A DNA stretch of 64,000 nt from Eremophila alpestris peregrina. Lineage: Eukaryota; Chordata; Aves; Passeriformes; Alaudidae. Each line of letters starts with the position of its first letter. Within the stretch, counting starts at the first letter, position 1. The stretch lies in assembly GCA_009792885.1 (NCBI GenBank), contig WMCF01000068.1:632061-696060 (forward strand), written 5' to 3'. The position numbers were made by a program, and so were the translations under genes. A model generated the notes under the pieces. It made no database searches, was not told the DNA's origin, and saw only the letters and a list, made by a program, of their open reading frames with translations. Positions 9,676 through 21,600 of this stretch are shown one piece after another.

Positions 9676-12600
9676 CTACAAAATAAAGGTGTTTGTAGTT
9701 AATTTGGATGGGCCTTTTGCAACAGAAGCACTAAGAAGATATTGTTAGCCAAAGAGAGCTGTGTTCTAGCACTCCTTTCCACTATGAGACATAGGAAATA
9801 TGCAGTGTGGCCTCCCAGCAGAAGGCAGGTCAACAACTTGTGTGAGTATAAACACAGCATTCTCTTGTTGTGAGCTCCAGTCCATGGCATGGCATGGACT
9901 CAGATTACAGATAATGTGGGAAAGAAGATCTTAAGGTAATTATTTAAAATTACCAACTCAGGCTCACAATCCTCAGAGTGGGAAATAATAATTAGCTGTA
10001 GAATCATCGGCTATGTAGCCCCAGTCCTCTGAGACCATTGTAGAAACTAGCACAAATCAGGGTTAGGGAAATGATAAACAAACTCCAAACACAACTGCTC
10101 AGCCAGCAGAGGTGTTCTTTTCCTTTTTAAGGAAAAAAAATATTACAAAAATCACCTCACTGTGATTATCTTGTTCTGTTTCTCAGTTATTCCTAAGTGT
10201 GTATTAACTGACAGAAAAGTTCTATTTCCACTATTCCAACTCTAGGAAGCAAATATTTAGTGTGCTGTGATCCATCTAGTTCAGTAACTGTCACTGACAA
10301 AAGCCATCATGTGATAACTAATCAGGAGGGAAAGTTAGAAGCTGGTGCTCATGCTATGCAAATAGACTCCTGTCTTTTAAAAGCAGGAGTATAAAAATAC
10401 ATATCATAAATGTAGCTGCATTTTTATTTTACTGTGGCTCCACTTTAATCCTATTTTAAAACCTGATAAGAGCTTGATTTCCACAAGTATTTGTTTTATA
10501 GAAATATATATGTTATTATATAACATACATCCACAAACTCTTTAATTTACTGTTGTTTAGTGGCAGCCTCTCCAGGCTGTGTCACATCATCTCTAAACTT
10601 GTTAAATGGTGGAAATTTCATTGGATTGTTGTGGGGTTTGATCTCAGCAAGGTCTACTTTTAAGTTACCATGAAACTGCACTCATGTTTTGCTGCTGTAC
10701 ATACTTTCCTGGGTCTGAAGGAGATGTCATTTTTGTTTTCTCTCATTGCTAAAGATTTCCAGTAAGCAGCACTGTCCTTACGGGAAGGCTTTTTCTGTTC
10801 AGGAGCAGGTGTTTCCTCAGGTGCCTGAGATCCATCTGGAGACTGAAGGGGAAGAAGGTACCAATTATACCAATAGATCATGTTCACAGCAAGGCATTCA
10901 TCCTGCATCTTCTGGTACTCTGCCACAATGTTTACTGGGGGAGTAATTTTCTTAATCTCTTCAGGATCTGTTTTTCTCAAAGCTGACTTTTTGAAATCAA
11001 AAATTGCAAGGGCCAACCTTTTGAAAGGTAAAAGGGACCTCTCCTTCTTAGGCACTGAAACATTAACTCTTTATGAGTCCCAAGACAGTCACCTTGTACC
11101 ACTGGTGATCCCATCCCCTCCCAAGTGAGGAATAAAAAAGCACCTAAGGTTGTCATCCTCCTGCCTCTGAAAGTCATGTGCTGTCCCTGACATTCAAAAC
11201 CTTTGTGAAAGGGGGATGCCAACATTTAGCTACTGGCACATATTTATTGCACTGTCCAGGGCAGCTGAAGGACACTTCCAGCCATGCAGACACAATTGCA
11301 TCTTTTCCCTCAACAGCACCCTGGATGTGATTAACAAATACCACTGGTGAATCAGGAAGGTCTCATCCCCAATAAGAGAACCCAGATATGGCCATGGAGG
11401 CTGATGTCAGCTTGGGAATAGGGCAGTGCTGAGGTGCTCAAGGCTCCCAGAGGGTGCAGGAAAAGCATTCAGAAATAAAACAGGCAAAGATCAGTGTGGG
11501 ATTTGAGAAACAGGACTCAGGTAAATAGTGGAAGAGGAAGGATATGGGACAAAATGGAAAATAGGAAGTTAGCAAGCCTGGTATTGTCTCAGTGAGTTCA
11601 ACAAGGAGAATAAAAAGCCTTTTTACCATTTTGAAGCGTATTGTACTTATCTTGTGAAAAAAGGTTTTCCCTTTATGAAATTATGGTTACCAGTAGTTCA
11701 GTGTGTACCACAACAGAGCTGGATGAGCATATACTTCAGGAGGAGGGAAAAACAAATCTTTTTCTGTGTCCTGTCAGTGATACAGGACATCATTCTTATG
11801 TGTGTCTGGGGAAGACATGAAGTTTGTATAATTAGCAAGACAAATTTCAACCAATGAACAAGGTCTAATACTCACAAGAACAAGTACTGGCATCTGGAAC
11901 TTTAACAAAGCTGCTTGAGTTACAGAGTCAGAGAGAAATGGGTGGCAAAGAAAGGAAAGAAAGGAGCTCCCTGCTATTAGCAAAGCAGTCCTTTGTTACA
12001 TCTCTCATACCTCTTTTGTCACAGGTTTTGATGGCTCTACTGGCTTTGGCTTCCCACCTTTTACTGGCTTTGCTTCTTCTTTTTCTTGTTCTTCTGCCAA
12101 AATTTGCAGTTGGTTTTCGAGCAGTTCAATTATTGTAGCATTTTCAAATACTTGAGCAAGATCAAGAACAGTCTTTCCTGTATTTAAAAAAATATCTGTG
12201 TAAACCATGAAAATTAACTTTGGAACAGGTTTACTGCAACTGGACAATCAACTGAGTTTAATATGACCAGTATTTTATTACTCATCCATGTGCCAGCAGT
12301 GTGCCTGACAGTGGTGTGAGGACCAGCAGTCATCAGCACTGCTTGCAGAAATAAGACCTGGCAGAAAGGAGCCTTGAAACTCATTTTGCAGGAATATTGC
12401 AGGAATTCTTGTATTGCTTTCTTTGTTCTTAATGTTCTGACATTTGCTGCTTAATGCCCTGGTCGTGCAGGTTTTCATTTTGATCTCTGAGAGCTGAGAG
12501 CATTTAGCACTAGGAGATGGTCTGCATTCCTAACCCTGTACTGTGCCAGCCATCTCCTGCCTGGATCTGCTCTGTGGCTGGCAGGGGAAAGCCCTGTGGT

Positions 12601-15600
12601 GTAAATGAACAGCTCCAGTGCTTAATGATACTGCAAAATCTGTCCTGGTTCTTAGGAGACTCTGGCTGTAAAGTATCTGTGAACTGCTGTGTGAATCAGA
12701 ACTCCACATGGTGTAAGAAATAAGGAATACACATCCCTTCTAGGATCAGGGTTTCACTATCAGGCATCTTGGCAAGGAGAGTCTCATTGTGTAGCAATGT
12801 TTCTTCCTATGTTAGAGCAAGAGCTTGAAGGGTGATGCATATTAACTATTAAATTACTCTGGAAACTGTGGAAATAACACTGAATGAGGGATCTGCTGTG
12901 AGGAGGTAACACTTCAGGACCAGCTCAAATTTGGTTTTCTGTTAAGTTTTTTTTCCTCAGGAGTTATATTGACATACAGAGCAGCAAGGAATATTTTTAA
13001 CCAGGGCTGCCCATGCCTAAAAACAAATCACTTAAACGAGTGGCAGGCTATATTCTGGGCCACAACTGAAATCTGATTTTCCCTCAAATAATAATAACAA
13101 CTAGATTGAATATTTTCATTAAAGCCACTTATAACTCTGTATCTTGTGAGGAGTAAGAGTCTCCTGAATTGAGTAATTAATCATGTTGCTTAATTTTCTA
13201 GATATGTAAAGCCCAAGAAAGCTGACTTTTTTTCAGGAGAAAATTAACTGAACCTATTACCTTCATCCCAATCCTGACAGCAAACCCCAAATGCAGAACA
13301 GTTCTCAAAGTATTCCAGGCATTTTTTAATAAAGAAACAGCCTATTTTAGAGACGCTGCTATTTACCATTGCTGTTTGTAGCTTGAACATCGGCTCCTGC
13401 AGTGATTAAAAAATAGACCATGTCCAGCCTGCAGGCCTCAATGGCTCTCATCAGCGGGGTGGCACTGCCTATTGCAGGGGCATTCACAGCTGCTCCAGCC
13501 TTCACCAGCACCTCAACAATGTCCTGGTGTCCATTATAGCAAGCATGATGCAGAGGAGTCCACAGGAAGTTGTCTGTTGCATTCACATCAGCCCTGCACA
13601 GGAGTTAAGAGCAGTTGTGGCAGCTGAAGCTGTGGGGTTTGTACAGTCACAGCCCCAGCTCCAAGTGCAGTCAGTTGGAGCTGCCCACTGATGGTATATT
13701 CAATGGAAATAGCTGTTTTCATATTGCTGCTGCTACTCTGAAATCATTTGAGTCCCTGAACTTGTCATGGAATAGTAATTGTAAGAGTGCCTGGGTGCTG
13801 CTCATGTCCCCCCCTAAGTCACCACTGTCCTTCACACAGAGCTTTTCATGGGTTCAGGAAAAAATCCAGGCATTCAAACACCTTAATCCTGGGAAAGGCT
13901 GCTAGTGTTTGTGTTCCAGCTTCACTGGGAAGGGCAGAAAGCAGAATAAGGAATTCCAAAAGTACACTTCTGGCCCAAGAACAGGTGCTACAGGACATGT
14001 GGCAACACTACAGAGCTGGCCTGCACGAGAGGGAAGTGTTCACCTTTCCTCTCAGTGCTGCTGCCCTCTGCCTGCTTCATTTCCCTGCATTGTCTTATCC
14101 CTTCAACAGACGAGTCACAGAAAGTCTGCCTTGGGAATCTGAGTACTGAGAAACTATTCAGCTGCTGTGCTGCTGGACCAGGATCTGTTCCTGCTCCCAA
14201 ATTAAAACTGGGATGTTCTGGAGACAGCCAGGGCTAGCTCAGGGGAGATCCTTGCAATAAGCTGCCTTTGGGTGAAGCTGAGAGGAAAAGCATTATCAGC
14301 CCTAGAGGTCCTGAAGGGAGCTAGGGTCACTGTCCTACTGACTTGGACAAAAAGCTGCTGTCTTCCCAAAGGACAAGGAGGAAGGGAGAAAGAATAAAAA
14401 TTATGAAGGAAGCTGCTTCACCTTTGCTCTTCAGGTCAGGTGATTGTCTAGATAAAAGCACAGAATCACCTGTTCTTCTTTCCTTGTTTAAATTTGTAAT
14501 CTTTTCCAGAATTCTACCTTTGATGAGATCTTAGCACAGTAAATTCCCCTGACCTACCACGTTTCTTTCTCTTGTCTTTCAGTCACTAGCCATTATGGTT
14601 TGTTTGTATGCAGCTTTCATTGTTCTTAATTCTCATTAAAATAAGCTCCTTCAGTTATTTCACTTTCTCTCTCAACCTCTTTGCCTGCACTCAGACTCTG
14701 TCTGCCCCTGAACCCTTTTTTCTAACTTCATTCTATCAGAAAGAAACCAATCAATGGGAACAGGGAAAATGCAGCTATGATTTAAAAATTCCTCAGCATT
14801 TTCTGCCCATCAAGCACAGAATTTCTCATCAGACCAAATTTCATTTACTTCTAATTCTTCCTGGAGGAAGATAGAAAGTAGATACCACCAATTTAATTTT
14901 AAACATAATAAATGTTAAACATTTATTTGGATAAATGTTTTGTTTTGTATTCAATATGGATTTGTGGTTCTGTACTGAAAAGGTTATATTGTAAAAGGTA
15001 TTTGAATGCCCATGATCCTGAGAGATGTAAACCTAAATGCTACTGGTAACTTTCCATTTTCATTTCTGTCAATTGAAAACATCTCAAAACTGGTACTATT
15101 TTTTCAGCTAAGTTGTTTCTAGGTCTCATTGTTAAATATGATGTGACTCCAGTGCTGTCTACAAGGCTTGGTAAAAGGAGTAGAGATTAATCTGGTGGAT
15201 TAGTTTGGTAGCTCCTACATCTTTATCTTTGGAAAACCTGAATATACACACGACACAATTTTCCATATGCTCTAGGACTGTCAGGGTAATTACCAGGGTG
15301 TGTAAAGATCCATGTGCTGTTAGTCTTTGCAGGAAGCAGAGCAATGACTACAGCCACTTTCCCTGAGATATTAACATTAATTCTATCTACGGGTAGAAAG
15401 AACAAAGTTAACATAAATATCTTTGAGAAATGTTCATTTAAGCCTTTATGTGAAGGATTGTAGTACCACAGCAGTCTGACAATTAGAGATTATGCTATTA
15501 CACCAATATGACTGAATCTCTCTGCAATTGCTTTCATTTTTAAGCTGTCATTGAGATTTTTCACAAGTGTGTCTGCAGGCTACAGAATTGCTGAAGCACT

Positions 15601-18600
15601 TCTAAAATGAGGAGCAAGCTAATTAATAGCAGGGGCTTCTGATGTAATCCTGCTACTTCAGCTTGCCTCAGCTGCAGAGGAAAGTGAAGGTTTAAAGCAG
15701 GTATGTGTAGCAGGGAAGTCCAGGATCACCTCAATTATTTCTGACAAGTCCTTTGAGCCAGATTTCCCCAAAACCATTCTCCAGTCTTGAGAATACCCTT
15801 GTGAGAATGCACTGCTTGAGATATAGGTATCAACTCTGCAGCTGACCAAATGTCAACAGTCCAGACACCAAAAATTTCAGTCCTGGGGAACTTATCTCCT
15901 GGTTGTTTTCATTTCCATGCTACTAAAATGTGAAAAATAATAGACTTACCCCCTGTGACTTGAGATCTTAGGGAACTAACTTTAATATTAAATGTTACAT
16001 AAGCAAGAAACAAACCATAGACTTTTGCATCCAAATATTTTCTGGATATTCCTGCTTTTGAAAGCCTTCCCAAAATAGCAATGAAATTGAAATTATCTTA
16101 CCCCTTTTCCAGAAGAAACTCCACGAGAACTATGTTGCCAGTTGCACATGCAACCATCAAAGGTGTTTTGTAATATTTATCTTTTATGTCTACCGGCACA
16201 CCCTGGTCGAATGCTTTCTGCAGAGACACAAAGTCCCCCTCTCTGACAAGGTAGTTGATATCCATGAGGACTTTCCTTGGCTCATCCACGTACCAGACAC
16301 GGTCATCCAGCACAGGGTGGGCAGATTGCTGGGCCCGTTTGAAACGCTGCTCCTCAGGAATGTTTGGCACAGCCTCAACCATGTAGGTAGGGAAGCCATC
16401 TTCCCTAAGGGGACGTTCACTCTTGGGGATTACACAAACAGGCACAGGGAGGCCTTTTTTGCCTTTCTTCCTCTGCTGCTTCTTTTTCTTCTTCTTTGCT
16501 TTAGGCCCAAAGGATGATAGCAGAAAGGGTTTCTGCAAGTATTTTGAGCCTTTAAAAAAATCTTCAAGGCTGATCTGGTCACCAGATACTTCATGCTTTT
16601 TAGCAAGAATTTCTATTTGTTCCTCATCCACAGTGCCCCAGTGCTTCTGAATAAGTGATATAAAATCACTTCTGGATACCATGCCATCCCCTTCTTCATC
16701 AATCTCAAACTCCTTGAGGATGGCATCCTTGTGCTGCAAGGACCAGTCGTACACCTTCAGGTACCAGGCAAGGGTCTGGTCAGGTTTTTTGAAGGCTTTC
16801 TCAGCTTTGCGCAGTACCGCTGCTGCTGCTTTGAACCCACCGTTCTTGGCAACCTCCCTTGGGGTCAGGTGGGCCAGGTTTGACCATGTGGGATCACAGC
16901 CTGGAAACAGGGACACAGTTTGGCTAATAGTGCAGTGGGATTCCTAATTATGTAATATAAGAAACCTGTAATACACAGGCAACTCATTGCTACAGGTCTA
17001 CAATTTTATCCTGTTTCAGCTATAAATAGTGCTCGTATTTGGAACTACATCATTGATCCCAGACTGGAAGGTCAGCCCCATGTCCATATTTTTTTCCCAA
17101 AGGGAGAAGCACTGAGCAACCCATGCTCTATTTATTCATCCACTCATGAATATGTATAAAAAGAGAGAAGTTCAGTGGAAACTTTACATTTTTACTTGAA
17201 GTGGTGAGCAAGGTTAAGAAACAAACTAAGATTAAAGGGTCACATATTTCTATACCCCAAAATTACAATTTGGCAATGGATCACTTGTTTGATCATGAGA
17301 ACAGAATGTGGGATTTTGCATGGTCCTCTTAGATCAAAGCTTGGTCATCTGATCAAGTCAGGAAAGGATCACAGCTGCTTCAGGGCATGTTTCAATACCC
17401 ATGAGCATGAAGTTTTCCTCAGGACTGCAGAAATCAAAATTTTATTTTCTATTGGAAGTTTCAATACAATACATCTAAACCCAACTAAACCCAGGACCAC
17501 TTAATACTGTCCAACACTAAGTTGTACAAACCCCTGTGTTTCTGCTGCTTGTTCTGAGAAATGTTTTCTCATCCATATAAGAGCCTCTGTTAGGCCCTTG
17601 TGAATGAGAATTTTGCCACAAGGTGCCCAAGAGTCAAATCCTTCAGAGATACCCAAATGAAATCTTTCCTTTAGCACAGAAATAGAATATAGATAATAGT
17701 TGCAAAGTAACAATTTTAATGTACCTCTTTGTCCTATATACCTGCAGCAATCTGTAAATCCTCCTTCTGCAGCATAATGGAGTGGTGTGTTACCATTCAT
17801 AGCAATCAGTTTCAAGTCTGCATTGTAACCTGAAATAATCGTCAGAATCTACAAAAACAAACAGAGTCCCACCAAAAATCTTGTCTGTTTCTTAACATGT
17901 GAAAATGTGAGATTGATTGACAAATAAATGCAATATCTTACATTCCCATTCTAATACTGAAGTTCTCCCCCATGTCCCAGCTGGTCAATGCACATATAAC
18001 ATTAATGTTTTCTATAGTATTATGCTTATTTAACTGATGAAACAGAAACCTTGTGTAGTTGTAAACACTAAGGACAACCTTCTTGCCAGCTCACTGTAAG
18101 CCCCTGTCTTGGCATAGCCATCACTGCTGGAATCCCTTTGATACTTAAAAAGAATCTGCTTTTGATTACTGATCATTATGCTTTGATCAGCTGAGATAAT
18201 GGACTCAAAAAATCCCCAACAAAAACACACTCCAAAACCCCAAAGCAAAACCCTGTAACAACAACAAAAACCATCCAGGTTTGTCTTTCCAGCAATGCTT
18301 TAACACCACAAATGTCAATACCTCAAAAAAGCCTCCTTTGGCTGCGAAATGTGCAGCGCTGTGTCTTTCAAAGTCAAAGAGGTTCACATCGGCTCCCCTC
18401 TGAAGCAGAGCCAGCACCACCTCGACAGCTCCTTCCCTTGTGGCTTCCATGAGAGCTGTGCGCCCCGTGGCCTGCAGGGGGGCGAGAGAACAGCTCACAG
18501 CCTGTTCCTGAGCTGAGGCTGCTGCATCTGACTGTTCCGAGCTGGTGTGGAACTGAAGTCTCCTTTTAGCTATTACTGGGAAAAGCAGACAAGGCTAATC

Positions 18601-21600
18601 GTTTATACTTTCAGGTAAACTTTCAGAATCTAGTCGTAGTGCTGCTAAGATTGAGTAGTCAGAGCCCAGCTACTCAAGGATGTTGAAGGCTTGAGTCACT
18701 TGAATAATGCCCATGAAAATCAATTCCTTAGTTAAGGAATCTTTTATTCTGTGGGTATCTTCTCATGCATATTTACAGACTCTAACACAAAATATCATCT
18801 CAGCTTGTGAAAGCACGAGCTTAAGGAGCTCTGGCTGGAGGAGTGCTATGGGGAAGGCAAAACAACCAGGGAAAAGTTCACACTCTAATACATGAATGTT
18901 GTCTTTTCCTAGATAATAATGGATGTTTGCTTTGGAGAGCTTTAAGGGAAAGCTTGAGCTTCTTGATTTATCAGCAGCACAGAGCTTCAGTCTTTCAGGG
19001 CTTTGTTAAATTAAGGAAGCAAAGTAATAAACGATTAAGACATGCAAAAGAGAAAAAAAGTTTCTTATGCCTCATTCCTGCCTTGATTGCTCATCAGATT
19101 TTCCCTAATGGACTTACCTTTTAGTGAATATTATTTAAACTCTCAAAATCTAAGAACACATCAAGGCAAATACAAATCAGCTCCACTGAAGTACAGTGAA
19201 CTGCAGTTCCTTAGAACTGACCTAGTTACATTTAAATTTGGGGAAATATTTGTGCTCTATACCTACAAAAATCTAAAAGAAGATTTAAATCCCTCTCCTC
19301 CAAAACCAGAGTGGTACAGAAGAGGAGGTATTGCCACAGAGTTAAGCCATTCTCACTGTTTTATTACTTTAGTGTGAGGATTTAAGGTCACATACTCAGC
19401 TCATCTGGTATTTATTCTATACTCCTGTATCTGCTCTTAGTTACAGAAATGCTCATACCGGGTCTGTTGCATGGGGATCTGCTCCTTTCTCCAAGAAAAT
19501 CAGGCATATTTCTTTAATCTTATGAGCTTCCTCACAGGCTTGTAGAAGCACTGACCTCCCAGTAGTAGTGCAGTTGTTGACATCTGCACCATATTCCAAG
19601 GCAATTTGCAGGCAGTGGGAGTGGCGTCCTGTAGGTGAAAGGCAGTAGAACAAAATACCTGCAAAGGAAACCAGCGGGGATTAGGGTGCAGAAGGACATT
19701 ACCAGAAGGGTTATGAGGCTGTGAGCTTCACAGCTGATCAGTCTGCAACAGAGACCCCTTCACTGAGGGTGTATCCATGCAAAAAAGACTTCTACTTTAG
19801 AGACTTTGAGGAGAAAACCAGAGCTCAGCATGTCACAGGTCATAGGAGGAATTGATTCTCAATCATAAGTCATCTCACAGCTCTGTAATGGGGAAACTTA
19901 TGATTTAAAGGCCTAGACTCTTCAGGGAGAATTATTTTCATTTTCATCAAAGCTGTTCTGGCCAACAGCTTCTGTTGGGCTGTAAGGATAACCCTCAACC
20001 ACAGTTCCTCTCCACAGGTGGGACACATCACATGTAGTAAGTGTGTCACACAGTTAAGGGATTGCTTCATGGTATTTCCTTCTCACTCACCTTTCCCTTC
20101 ATTATCCACAGCAGTCATGTCTGCATTAGCTTTTGCTAATAATTCCAGAATGACCTCATGGCCCAGCTCAGCTGCCTTCATGGCTGGGGTGCATCCCATG
20201 TTGTCGTGGACGTTGGGGCGAGCTCCGTGTTCCAGCAGGAAGCGGCACATGCCAATGTCGTTTTTCATGGAGGCCAGGTGAAAGGCACTGTACCCTTCCT
20301 TAGGCTCTGTGTAATTAATGAGATCTGGGAATCCTTTCTGGATCAGATTTTCTATTTGCTTCCTGTCTTTCTCGTGAACACACTGAAGAAGTTTGTAGAT
20401 CTGTAAGTGTAGAAGCCTTTGATCTACTGGTAGCATCCCAGGATAGGGAAGATTGTCTTCTTCCAAGGAAGTACTTTCTGCATGGACAAAAAAGAAAACA
20501 GTTAATCTCACAGATGAGATTATGACATGCCAGTAAAATCAGAAATCAGACCAAATTCCCAGCATGAAAATATCCATTTTTACCTTGATGGAACACTGGG
20601 CTTTGAACTAATTTATCTTTTATTATGGGCAACACATATAGAGACTACATAAACCCAAGCAGCACCTTGCAAATTTTTTCTTTCTAGTCATCCAACTGTT
20701 CTGAAGAGGTCTCATTGAAGGAGAAAATTAAGTTAAGAAGCTGTAGGGTGACTGCTCTCCATTCAAGGAATTGTTACATCTACAATTACTTGGAAGCCTA
20801 AGGGGAGGCTGTTCATCTGTCATTTTCAATGGGAAAAAAAACTGCAAGACACCATGTCTTCTGCACTTGCTGAAACATAAAATTGATACTAAAATTGATA
20901 CTAACATCACCTCATCAGTGCCTGAGCACCTTCCTTTTTCTTTTCTTTTTTTTTTTTTCTTTTTGGTAGCTGATGCATGAACTTCCTGCTAGGCCATGTA
21001 CATAAAAGAGTACTTCAAGTTTCTCTGCAACAAAAACCTTGGGGAAAAAAAAAGATGCAGATAGAAGGACAGTGGTCTGGGAAAAGGCTCTTCCAGGTCA
21101 CGCTTCACATGCTTCTTGAAAAAAATTAAGAGACTGATGGCACACCTTACACTTACTGCACACTTTCATTTCTGCTCATAGTGAAATGCACAATTCAGTA
21201 CAATTTCAGTCCTGGTCACATTTTTTCTGGTGCTTTTGAGATGCTTATCACAATGTTTTTTTAATATTTCATGCAGCAATAAAATTATTTCCATGAGCAT
21301 AAGTGAAATTATTTTTATCACAATAGTGAAGTCTGCTGTTATCACAATTCAGCCACCACTGAGTCCTTACCCTGTGTAAAGTCTTTGCTTCAAAGCATTA
21401 AGAACCAACAATTTACATGAAAACAACCATAACATTTTAACTGTTACAGTTCACATTTCTTTGCAGCATTTGTTGAAAGTGACGAGATCAAGTTGTATTA
21501 GAAGTTTCTAAAGTAGCAGCATCAAAGAAAGAAGGGATTAAAAAACTCTACCCAGGGTCATGTAAAGTTATAAGCAAGGGAAAGAGGCCTCTAAAATGAA

